Positions 55,629-64,000 of a stretch of 64,000 nt of DNA are shown here, piece after piece; within the stretch, counting starts at the first letter, position 1; the number at the start of each line of letters is the position of its first letter. A program made the translations under genes and the position numbers. This DNA comes from Tritrichomonas musculus (taxonomy: Eukaryota > Parabasalia > Tritrichomonadida > Tritrichomonadidae). The stretch spans positions 3,844,001 to 3,908,000 of the forward strand of contig JAPFFF010000009.1 of NCBI GenBank assembly GCA_039105265.1, in the 5' to 3' direction. Below the pieces are notes generated by a model that ran no database searches, had not been told where the DNA came from, and was given only the letters and a program-made list of their open reading frames with translations.

Positions 55629-56342
55629 TTATTGTAAATTTCTAAATGCTTCTCGATATTTTTCTCCATCATCTTGTATTATGCTATATTGATGTATATG
55701 AAAATCAGGTGAAAATTGTTTGATAGAATATGAATCAATTTCATCTATAGCAATATTTATATGCATGTGGCCAAGAAGCATTATTTGGCTTGGTGAAAAA
55801 TATTGATCAGAAATATCTCTCATTTATTTAATTAATGCTGGTGCATCATCATATAGAACTTCAAAATTATTTCCGAGATCATGGCCCCTCATAATTCCTG
55901 TATATTTATCCCCATTTGGGTGTTGATGTTTAGCACGAATAAAAGTATATTTGACGAATATAATGTTTTTATTAAACTCATAATTCAAGTTCAAAAGCCT
56001 TTCTATATCATGATTTCCACCAAGTAAAAAAACATGCATTTTTAATGTCTCTAGATAATAGAATAATGGTTTAAAAGATTCTATATAATTTGGTGAATTG
56101 TAATCAACAGTATTCCAAGCATAAATAAACATGTTCTAACTTTGATTTAAAAAGAGAAAGACTTTTTTTATATCTCTACATAAGCCAAAATGATGATCGG
56201 ATAAAACAATTGCTCTAAAATTATTTATACATTCTTCAGGAATATCATATATGGTTGCTGTATCTGTTTTTAACTTAAAAGGCAAAGAATTCATTTTTGA
56301 TTTTTTTATAGATTTGAATGTGATTAGGTGTAACTTTTTCAT
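55629..56342 (-). pseudogene. Metallophosphoesterase gene with in-frame stops
   Basis: Three open stretches in one minus-strand frame (56342-56136, 56132-55824 and 55823-55629) spell a calcineurin-like phosphoesterase: AIVLSDHHFG (DxH), LLGGNHDIER (GNHD), MRGHDLG and IMLLGHMHI (GHxH). The second metal motif GD is degenerate (YAWNTVDY). The frame is interrupted by TAG at 56136-56138 and TAA at 55824-55826. Because all other codons are conserved, it died recently. No alternative genetic code is implied, since other genes here use TAA, TAG and TGA as stops. The start ATG is at 56342. Confidence 0.8.
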
Positions 56343-57113
56343 TGAAAATTAGGACAATTTCATGATTTCCTACAAATTAGTATCAAGTAAAATATTTTGA
56401 ATTTTGTAAAGATATTTAATAGCTCATGTTTCTAATGGAAATTTATTTGTTTTTCTGAATGGAAAAAAATTAATAAATAAAAAGCATCATTTCTTAACCG
56501 TTTGTGACTAGAGTCGCAAGAATATCTGAAATCTCAACATTTCATATTTATCATTTAAATTTCATAAGACACAAAATAAATCAATATCAAAGATTTCTGA
56601 TTAAAATAAAGCAGTTCATTATTTTATTCAGGATCTTAAGCAAGATTATTCAAATGCGCCATGTTAACTTGTAAATATTTATTCAGATATCATATATAAT
56701 CTTGTAGATATAAAGAAAGCAATAAAGTATTTTTCAAAAGAATCTGAAAGAAAAAAATTCAGATTGCTTCTTTGAACTTTGATATATTAATAATGCAAAA
56801 ACGTTGATATCACTTATTGGAAGTACTTTTTTTCAGGATGAAGGGGAAAAGTATCAATTCTTAACAATTTGTGACCTAAAAGCCGCAAAAATGCTTGAAA
56901 ACTTAATATAAATTATTATATATTGAATGTTTGATGAAATAAAAACAATTAGAGTAAATAGCGCTTCAAGGTTTCTTAAAAGCATAAAATGCTTATAAAA
57001 AAACTGCTAATCTTCATAACCAAATATAAAAAATGTATGCTTTCTTGAATCATCCAATAAGTCAATATGGTTTTTTCCTTCATGATAAATAGAATAAGTG
57101 TCATTGGAAACAC
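56343..57113. other. Intergenic region with two FLTVCD-type coding scraps
   Basis: Near 56490-56545 the plus strand reads FLTVCD then SRKNI and NLNISYL across stops. Near 56835-56910 it reads GEKYQFLTICDLKAAKMLEN. Both match the motif in the minus-strand remnant at 51640-51740. They are scattered scraps of one host gene family. No intact gene. Confidence 0.5.
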
Positions 57114-57950
57114 TCAGGTCGTTTTTTTATCATTCAATTGAATTTTGAAGTTTTTTTGTTTGAAATCTAACAAATATCTCATGAACATATGTTTTACATT
57201 CATTTTCTTTAATTGTGATTCCTTCATTACATTGAAATGCGATTTATGGATATAATTATACTCTTTACATTTGCATACAATATATATATTTGAGATATTT
57301 CTTTTTACAAAAGAGTTTTGCATTTGGAAGGTTTCTTATATGATTTCTGTTATCTTGTTTTTCATATTTGAGATTTTGTTGATGCTGATCTCCTTCATTT
57401 TTAACAATTATAGATTAATCTGAGTTTTGATTTTTATCATATGGATTATATACAAATTATTTCTTGTTGTTTTTCTTTTTTAATCTTTTATTATTCACAT
57501 TTTTTATTAGTAAAACTTTCTTTTAAATTATCAACCATATTGGAGTCTTAAATTAGACTTTTAACCAGTCTGTTTTCATAGATTTGTTAGAATTAACATC
57601 AGAATAATCTGCATGGTGATACTCAAATCTGTTGTTTTTGTTTTGATTCGGTTTTTTGTTTCTTGTTTTTCGTTTTTGATTGTTTTGAATGAAATTCAGC
57701 TGGTAATGAGCAATTGCAGGCCAGTTAGACGGTTCCCTGATATGTTCCATGTAAAATGAAAATAAATCTGAAAATGTTTGAAAGTGATACAATATTTTTG
57801 TTGGATTATTTGAAAAGATATAGAGTATATTTTTTCCGAAATATGAATATTTTTTGTAGATAATCTTTGAAATGATTTTAAAAATAAGTTGATATCAGTG
57901 ATTCCATCAATAAGAACACCCAAAAATGAAGCTTTATTAGTTTCAATTTA
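57114..57950 (-). pseudogene. Degenerate minus-strand gene, family uncertain
   Basis: Minus-strand pieces: IYIVCKCKEYNYIHKSHFNV (57114-57323) and, upstream in the gene, GVLIDGITDINLFLKSFQRL (57696-57923) shifting frame into FSDLFSFYMEHIREPSNWPA (57553-57792). The CKCKEYNYIHKSHFNV piece recalls the zinc-binding N-terminal region of MULE-type transposases, but this is weak. Frame changes separate the pieces. No terminal repeats found. Confidence 0.4.
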
Positions 57951-58191
57951 GTTTTCTTGTACAAGTATTATCTCATATATCCATATTTTCTTCTATTCAT
58001 TTAAATTTTTTGAATGAAATAACGATCAAATTTCAATATTTTTTTTTTTTTTTTTTGGTTTTCAAAATCTCATAGAATTTGTAAAAATAAAAATACAATC
58101 AAATTTCAATAATTTATAAGTAAATTATATTTTTTAGGAAATCAACGATCTTATTAATGAGAACTAGTCCAGAGAAAGTGTATTGATATCA

Positions 58192-58536
58192 TCAATTATC
58201 TGCATATTTTTGTTCTAATATTTTAAGTCCTCTCTCACTCTTGTAAAATATGACAGGAAAACATAAACGTAATAATAAAAAGCGAAAATTATCATTATAA
58301 TAAGAAACCATCAAATCTATATATTCATCTACATATTTTTCACCTTCTTTATCGGTTTCTTCTCTTCCAATACAGTACCATGGTCTACGGGTCAATTCAT
58401 ATATCTTTGAGTGAACGAAACGACCATAATCAGCACCAGACGTGTTATATGCATTTTTTGGAGCTTCTAGTGTATTTTCTAACATATCATTAATTTTATC
58501 CTCTATTTTGGTGTTTGCTGTTTCTTCTTTAGACAT
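58192..58536 (-). CDS. Small hypothetical protein
   Basis: 114 residues from ATG at 58536. Acidic N-terminus (EETANTKIEDKINDMLEN), then SGADYGRFVHSKIYELTRRP and YVDEYIDLMVSYYNDNFRFL. No family is recognised. Balanced amino-acid composition and good codon regularity suggest a real gene. A conserved-looking GRFVHSKIYELTRRPWYC segment might bind a partner. Function unknown. Confidence 0.5.
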   Translation of the reverse strand: MSKEETANTKIEDKINDMLENTLEAPKNAYNTSGADYGRFVHSKIYELTRRPWYCIGREETDKEGEKYVDEYIDLMVSYYNDNFRFLLLRLCFPVIFYKSERGLKILEQKYADN

Positions 58537-58829
58537 TAAAAAAAAATGATATGTTTTTATTTTATATTTTTAGAGGAATATGATTTCAAAGAGAAAATTT
58601 TTCTTTTTATACAAATTTCTGAGTTCATTGAATTTTTTATAAAAAATTTTTTTTTTCAAAAAAAAATAGTTGTTTTCTTAAAATTTTATATATGAGAACA
58701 AGTAAATGATTATTATATGAATTATTAATGCATCTTCTACATTCAACTATATAATTATGTGACAAATCATTTCTATTTCTATTTTTTTTTATTCTATATG
58801 TTATTATTTTTGTTAAGGAAAATGCACCT
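58537..58829. other. A+T-rich intergenic stretch
   Basis: No gene; T- and A-runs near 58630-58665. It leads into a BspA remnant. Confidence 0.4.
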
Positions 58830-59155
58830 TATTCTTTTTGGGCGTTTGAAGGTAAGAACAGTAGTGTTTCCCAAAAATTCAGAAATGAAAACAATTTGTG
58901 ATTTTGCTTCCGATAATTCTGGAATCCAATTTTTCACAATTCCAAGATATACAGCTAAAATAAGTAACCATGCGTTCATCAATTCATAAAAAATAGAAAG
59001 ATTTGATTTTGAAAACGAATCCAAGTTTACTTCAATTAGATCAGATTCATTTGAAAGCAGTTTGATTGGAAGTTTTTTCATTCCTGAAAATAATACAGCG
59101 ATTGATCATTATGCTTTTAATGAATACAGATATTTTAAGTTGTATTTTAGCTTTG
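58830..59155 (+). pseudogene. BspA-like LRR gene remnant
   Basis: Plus-strand frame gives LKVRTVVFPKNSEMKTICDF, FFTIPRYTAKISNHAFINS, then a stop (58987-58989), then FTSIRSDSFESSLIGSFFIP and ENNTAIDHYAFNEYR. These are diverged BspA-type units (I-P...I...AF). No start and no downstream repeats; the frame then runs antisense into the kinase gene 3' end. It is an older relic than the one at 10442. Confidence 0.6.
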
Positions 59156-59168
59156 TTCACGAGAATAT

Positions 59169-62100
59169 TTATAAACATTCTTCACCAAATCCATGGTAAA
59201 ATTCTTCATTTATTTTAGTTAATTTTATTTCTTCCTGATAAGGATCAGCGAAGTTAGTTATGGTAATGGAAAAAAGAGTTTTAATTTCATTGAAAATTAT
59301 TAAAAAATCGTATTGGCGATAAATTTGAAATATTTGATCAAATGAATAATTTTCATTTTGAATGAAAGAATCAAAATCAAACCTTTTAAAAGTTGAAATT
59401 ATTAACTCGTCTGCGTCCTTTTTATACTTTTGAACCTCTTCTTTAATAATATTTTGATTTATTTCTCCATATTTATTATAAATAATCAGATATATTAAAA
59501 TCATTGAAAACAAAAAATTGTGAGAAGATGATTCAATTAATAATTTCATTCCTTCATCAAATTTTTTATCAAATTCGTCTGCTTCATCAAAGAGAATGTT
59601 TGCCAAATTAAACATTGACACTTCGCAATTTTGATATTTTATAGCTTCAGAAAAATATTCTTTAGCTTTTTGAATATTTTTTTCAATGCCTTCAAATCCG
59701 TTTTTATAAATTACGCCAAGATTGTTTTTTGCGTGTTTGTTATAGATATTTGAAAGCAACTTATAGAAATGAACAGCTTTATCAATATCACGTTTTACAT
59801 ATTTTCCTTCAAGGTATAAATCACCAAGATACAACTGTGCTGGACGATATTCATTTTTTCCTGCTAATTCCAAGTAATATAAACCTGCTTTAATATCCTG
59901 AATAACATATTTACCATTGAAATAAATGCATCCAAGAGAATATTGTGCAATAGCACAATTTTGTTTAGATGCGAGTTTGAAATAATGAATGGATTTATCA
60001 ATATCTTTTTCTTTATAATAGATTTCACCAAGATTACATTGTGCTCTTTCATTATTTTGATTTGATGCAAGTTTTAAGTAATATATAGATTTGTTTTTAT
60101 CTCTCTTGACGTGTTTTCCTTCATAGTAAATAATGCCGAGAAAATATTGTGCATATGAATTATTTTGATTTGAAGCAAGTGAGAAATATAAAAGTGCTTT
60201 ATCTATATCTTTTGTAATATATTTTCCTTCATAGTATATAAAACCAAGTGCACATTGTGCAGCAGAAAAATTTTGGTTGGAAGCAAGAGATAGATAATGA
60301 ATCGATCTGCTTATATCTCGTACAATATATTTGCCTTCATAGAAAATAGCACCAAGGATATATTGTTCATATGGACTATTTTGTTTAGATGCAAGAGAAA
60401 AATATTTTATGGCCTTATTTATATCTCTCTGAACATATTTTCCTTCATAATAAATACGGCCAAGATATTTTATTGCATCTAAATGATTTTGATCAGCTGC
60501 AAGTGTTAAATATGAAATTCCTTTATTTATGTCTTTTTCAACATATTGACCTTCTAAATACAATTTACCAAGAAAACTTTGTGCTGAGTGTTCATTTAAA
60601 TTAGAAGCAATTTTAGCATAATTAATTGCTTTTGTAATATTTTTTTGAACATGTTCTCCTTTATAATAAATGTATGATAAAGTTACTAATGAACGAGCAA
60701 AATTTTGATTTGCTGAAAGAGTCAGATAATGAATTGCTTTTTCAATATCTTGTTTTACATATTTCCCTTCATAATATATAAATCCAAGATCATTTTGAGC
60801 AACAGTATGATTCTGATTAGCAGCAAGAGTAAAGTAATAAATACTTTTTGTTATATCTTTGTTAATATATTCTCCATCAAAATATATATGTCCTAGATTA
60901 AATTGTGCCTCTTTATCATTCTGATTAGCTGCAAGTGAAAAATAATGAATGGCTTTATTTATGTCGATATCATAATGTAATCCGTTTAAATATATAAATC
61001 CGAGAGTACTTTGTGCATTAACATTGTTATGATCAGCAGAAAGAGTTAAATAATGAATTGCTTTATTCATATCTCGTGTAACATATTTCCCTTCAAAATA
61101 AATAAATCCAAGATTATTTTGTGCTTCAGGGTTATTTTGATTGGCAGCCAAAGTAAAATAATGAATTGATTTATTAATGTCTCTTTGTATGTAGATTCCT
61201 CTATTGAAAATAATTCCTAGGTTTAGTTGTGCAGCTGGATTATTTTGATTTGCGGCAAGTGTAAAATAATGAATCGCTTTATTTATATCTCTTTCAACAT
61301 AATCACCATTATCGTAAATGAGGCCAAGTTTATTTTGTGCTACAGAATGATTTTGATTAGCAGCAAGAGTAAAATAATAGATTGACTTGTTAATGTCTCT
61401 TCTATTATATTGACTACAGTAATAAATCATTCCAAGATTATGTTGTGCATCTAAACTATTTTGATTTGCTGCAAGTGTAAAATAATATATAGATTTATTG
61501 ATATCTCTTTCAATGAATTCACCTTTAATATAAAGCATTCCAAGTTTATTTTGTGCTTCTAAGTGATTTTGATTGGCAGCAAGCGTTAAATAATGGATCG
61601 CTTTATTAATGTCTTTTACATTATATTTATCATAATAATAAATCATTCCAAGATTATATAGAGCAGCTGGATAGTTTTGGTTGGCTGCAAGTGTATAATA
61701 ATGAATAGCTAAATTAATATCTATACATTCGCCTTCTGAATAATAAATTCCAAGCATATTTTGTGCATCAGGATGATTATGTTCTGCAGCAAGAGTTAAA
61801 TAAAGCAGAAACTTATCTATGTCACTTTCGATTATTTCCCCTTTAAGATAAGCAATGCCAAGATTATAAAACGCATTTGCATCATCTTTAATTATTGCAT
61901 CTGTATAATAGCAGGTGATTTGATAAATGTTCTCAAGTATTGATATATTTTTATTTATGAATAAGCAATCTTCTCTTTTAATTAGTAAATTTTTAACGTT
62001 ATCAATTAACGTCTCAATTGTTGGCCGATTATTGGGACTTTCTTGAATGCATTCTTCATAAATAGTTTTAAAAAATGGAAAGTTTTTCTCAATTTCATTT

Positions 62101-63311
62101 TTTTCTAACTTATATGACATATCTGTTCCATCATTTGGACTTTTCTCTAACAGAATATAATATATCATTTGGCCAATTGAATAAATATCACTTTCAATCG
62201 ATGGTGCTAAATTTATGTTTACAACTTCTGGTGCGATATAAGCATGAAAAAAGTTTCTCGTATATTGAGAAATATCAAATTCTCTATCATCTATCATTCT
62301 ATCAAAATCAACAAGATAAACATTCCCATCGTCATTAATGATTATATTATTCGGCTTCAAATCTCTATAGACTTTTTTATTGTAATGAAGAAAACGAAAA
62401 ATAAAAAGAATTTGAATAATGATTGAAATTTTTTGTTCAAATTTATATTTAAATTTCGAAATATTTTCTAATGTTTCACCTGGAATATATTCAGTAATCA
62501 AATAAATCTGATTCTTCTCTTTGGTTTCGCCATAAAATCTAGGAATAAAAGGGTAAATGGTGCTCATGTAATTATCAATTTCTCTGATATTTAATTGTTC
62601 ATTGAAAAAATTTTGCATTTTAACAGCGAATAATTCACCTTTTTTTATGTGATACCACAATTCAACAGATGATATGGAGCCTCTTCCAAGCATCCTTAAC
62701 TTTATGAACTCTTCTTTCTCGTAAAGCACAGTGTCTTTAATAAAGAATTCTTCGATGTTTGGCAAAATTTCATTGAGTTGATATTTTTTATTTTTAAAAT
62801 AGCTTTTTTTAATTAAATAGCCAGACAAGCATGGTTTTATGATTTTAAAAAAGTAATGCAAACTATCCTGCTGTGGAAATAGTTGAAAGCAGCTTGTAAA
62901 TTTTTCAATTTCTTGATTGAAAATTTTATTTGATTTTGAAAAGAAATCGAAATTTTGAATAATCAGTCCAAAACCTTCTGGACTGTCATTTAGGAAGAAA
63001 ATCTGGCTTTTGTTTGTAAATTTATTCAAAATTTGGTTGAAAAAAGTTTGGCCTGTCTGTTTGGTTTGATCAATGAGAATTAATTTTTCATCAAAGCAAA
63101 TAATGATGAATTTTTCGTCTGTTGTGGAATAAAAGTCTATAATAATGAAGTCATCTTCTCGAATTTTTGATACAGATTCATCTGGATAATCATCTTGATT
63201 TTCACAAATTAAAAAATTGATTTTTTCAGCTAAACAAACATATTTTTGATTCATTCGCTGAAAATCCTTCCTTTTAATTAGATTTTTAAATGTTCTAAAT
63301 TCAGAAAGCAT
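59169..63311 (-). CDS. Protein kinase with about 21 Sel1 repeats
   Basis: 1,380 residues from ATG at 63311 (the open frame extends upstream without ATG). N-terminal domain of about 190 residues unrecognised. Kinase domain about 200-450: glycine loop MLGRGSISSVELW, VAIK-like FAVKMQ, gatekeeper region LITEYIPGETLENI, catalytic loop VYRDLKPNNIII (YRD for HRD), VDFDRM (DFD for DFG), APE as IAPEVV and DIYSIGQMIYYILL. The changes in HRD and DFG keep both Asp residues, so activity is plausible. About 21 Sel1 units of 36 residues follow (pattern LGxIYYEGKYVxRDINKAIHY, FTLAANQNxxxAQ), forming a solenoid for protein binding. The C-terminus is KINEEFYHGFGEECL, and the stop reads TAAA. Kinase-Sel1 proteins are expanded in trichomonads; a signalling scaffold is inferred. 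Confidence 0.92.
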   Translation of the reverse strand: MLSEFRTFKNLIKRKDFQRMNQKYVCLAEKINFLICENQDDYPDESVSKIREDDFIIIDFYSTTDEKFIIICFDEKLILIDQTKQTGQTFFNQILNKFTNKSQIFFLNDSPEGFGLIIQNFDFFSKSNKIFNQEIEKFTSCFQLFPQQDSLHYFFKIIKPCLSGYLIKKSYFKNKKYQLNEILPNIEEFFIKDTVLYEKEEFIKLRMLGRGSISSVELWYHIKKGELFAVKMQNFFNEQLNIREIDNYMSTIYPFIPRFYGETKEKNQIYLITEYIPGETLENISKFKYKFEQKISIIIQILFIFRFLHYNKKVYRDLKPNNIIINDDGNVYLVDFDRMIDDREFDISQYTRNFFHAYIAPEVVNINLAPSIESDIYSIGQMIYYILLEKSPNDGTDMSYKLEKNEIEKNFPFFKTIYEECIQESPNNRPTIETLIDNVKNLLIKREDCLFINKNISILENIYQITCYYTDAIIKDDANAFYNLGIAYLKGEIIESDIDKFLLYLTLAAEHNHPDAQNMLGIYYSEGECIDINLAIHYYTLAANQNYPAALYNLGMIYYYDKYNVKDINKAIHYLTLAANQNHLEAQNKLGMLYIKGEFIERDINKSIYYFTLAANQNSLDAQHNLGMIYYCSQYNRRDINKSIYYFTLAANQNHSVAQNKLGLIYDNGDYVERDINKAIHYFTLAANQNNPAAQLNLGIIFNRGIYIQRDINKSIHYFTLAANQNNPEAQNNLGFIYFEGKYVTRDMNKAIHYLTLSADHNNVNAQSTLGFIYLNGLHYDIDINKAIHYFSLAANQNDKEAQFNLGHIYFDGEYINKDITKSIYYFTLAANQNHTVAQNDLGFIYYEGKYVKQDIEKAIHYLTLSANQNFARSLVTLSYIYYKGEHVQKNITKAINYAKIASNLNEHSAQSFLGKLYLEGQYVEKDINKGISYLTLAADQNHLDAIKYLGRIYYEGKYVQRDINKAIKYFSLASKQNSPYEQYILGAIFYEGKYIVRDISRSIHYLSLASNQNFSAAQCALGFIYYEGKYITKDIDKALLYFSLASNQNNSYAQYFLGIIYYEGKHVKRDKNKSIYYLKLASNQNNERAQCNLGEIYYKEKDIDKSIHYFKLASKQNCAIAQYSLGCIYFNGKYVIQDIKAGLYYLELAGKNEYRPAQLYLGDLYLEGKYVKRDIDKAVHFYKLLSNIYNKHAKNNLGVIYKNGFEGIEKNIQKAKEYFSEAIKYQNCEVSMFNLANILFDEADEFDKKFDEGMKLLIESSSHNFLFSMILIYLIIYNKYGEINQNIIKEEVQKYKKDADELIISTFKRFDFDSFIQNENYSFDQIFQIYRQYDFLIIFNEIKTLFSITITNFADPYQEEIKLTKINEEFYHGFGEECL

Positions 63312-63839
63312 AGTAAAAACTAAAATTAAAAAATTCAAAAAAATGAAAATAAACCATTTAATTTTGAATGAGACTTAAAAGAAAATGTAATTTTAAATGG
63401 TAATTAAAACTATAAGTTTTTCTGAGTATAATGCTTCCTATAATTATCAAACTAAGAATCATCTTCCTGTCTTCTCCATGATTTTTTGGTTTTCATGCCG
63501 ACCTTCGATTTCAAATCTGCAATGTTTGTAGATTCAAAAGAAAATTAAAGAAAAGATAGCATAATAATAATATTAAGTTAATTGATAAAGATTCAGTTTG
63601 AATTCATTTCAATTTTTGTAAATTCGAAAATGAAATTAGTAGATATGATTTATCAAATGTTCATTTAAATGAACCAAATTTTAACATTAATTGTAGAAAT
63701 TTCAAATAATTGTATGAGTTATCAAAAAAAAAAAATGATATAAAAGGTCAGAAAAAACGTCCTTTTCTAAATCTGCCCATATGATCTTTTTATTAAAATT
63801 TTTATAAAATTTATTTTTTTTTTTTTTCTGTATAGATCA
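63312..63839. other. Divergent upstream region of kinase and ankyrin-family genes
   Basis: 528 bp, A+T-rich with T-runs (63812-63829). No element found. AAATCTGCCCATATGATC near 63770-63787 is noted without interpretation. It presumably holds both promoters. Confidence 0.4.
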
Positions 63840-64000
63840 ATGCAATCCCTCTCATTCCAAAGCAAGAAAGATGAAGAATCAAATGTAAATGTTGATGGCA
63901 TACATAAAGATTACCAATATAATCAAGCAATAATTGCCCAAAAAGAAATTCTAGAATATATTCAAGAAAAGAAAGAAATATATGAAAACCTAATGAATTT
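63840..64000 (+). CDS. Ankyrin/DUF3447-family protein, 5' end only
   Basis: Starts at ATG 63840 and runs off the window: MQSLSFQSKKDEESNVNVDG, then NQAIIAQKEILEYIQEKKEI, YENLMNF. The QKEILEYI-x-E-K-E-I-YENLMNF segment matches the helical start typical of trichomonad DUF3447/ankyrin proteins (compare DIQNILLDYIDDL...CQNLI at 40988). The first 25 residues are polar and not conserved. About 54 codons are visible. Confidence 0.7.
   Translation, partial: MQSLSFQSKKDEESNVNVDGIHKDYQYNQAIIAQKEILEYIQEKKEIYENLMN

Noticed and set aside
55629-56342. Reassigned stop codons (alternative genetic code)
   Set aside because: Intact neighbouring genes end in TAA, TAG or TGA and contain none in frame; only this and other remnants have internal stops.
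59169-63311. Pseudokinase call for the Sel1 kinase because HRD is YRD and DFG is DFD
   Set aside because: Both catalytic Asp residues, the VAIK-like Lys and the glycine loop are present; such variants can be active.

Overview
The window looks like a chromosomal contig of a parabasalid protist, most likely a Tritrichomonas/Trichomonas-type organism. This is an inference from four things. The DNA is extremely A+T-rich with standard-code, apparently intronless genes. Many stop codons read TAAA, the known trichomonad poly(A) signal that overlaps the stop. Two genes have a TCAYT-type Inr a few bases before the ATG. The gene families are those expanded in trichomonads: BspA-like LRR proteins, DUF3447/ankyrin proteins, Sel1-repeat kinases, divergent Hsp70s and vWA proteins. 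No rRNA, tRNA or CRISPR array was seen.

Layout. 0-4 kb: a membrane-anchored metallophosphoesterase (5' end outside the window) and a type I membrane protein. 4-10.6 kb: a nest of TA-flanked inverted-repeat DNA elements around one hypothetical gene, ending against a BspA-LRR scrap. 10.8-20.7 kb: an MPPED-like phosphoesterase, remnants of Sel1 and other genes, a frameshifted ankyrin/DUF3447 gene and a 1,563-residue SecA-like ATPase. 20.7-26.8 kb: a 36-bp minisatellite and two divergently transcribed Hsp70-family genes. 29.2-34.3 kb: a compositionally foreign island, richer in G+C, with an SF2 helicase region, two uncharacterised ORFs and two families of tandem repeats; it is treated here as a virus- or plasmid-like fossil of unresolved family. 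35.3-43.6 kb: a ubiquitin-like/vWA/inactive-E2 protein, a decayed gene, a duplicated promoter segment and a DUF3447-ankyrin/BspA chimera. 44.4-50 kb: a 1.7-kb Tc1-like element with 210-bp terminal inverted repeats lying 52 bp upstream of a decayed kinase-Sel1 gene. 50.8-51.1 kb: a hAT MITE with a perfect 8-bp target duplication. 53.1-58.5 kb: a predicted secreted ADP-ribosyltransferase fused to a papain-like domain, divergent from a methyltransferase across 49 bp, followed by several gene remnants. 59.2-63.3 kb: a large intact kinase with about 21 Sel1 repeats. The window ends in the start of another ankyrin-family gene.

How the genes relate. There are no operons, and most genes are independent units. 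Recurring themes are phosphoesterases (three, one dead), signalling and scaffold repeat proteins, ubiquitin and chaperone functions, and frequent gene birth and death: at least eight coding remnants lie beside intact paralogues. Mobile-element ends coincide with, or lie close to, several broken genes.
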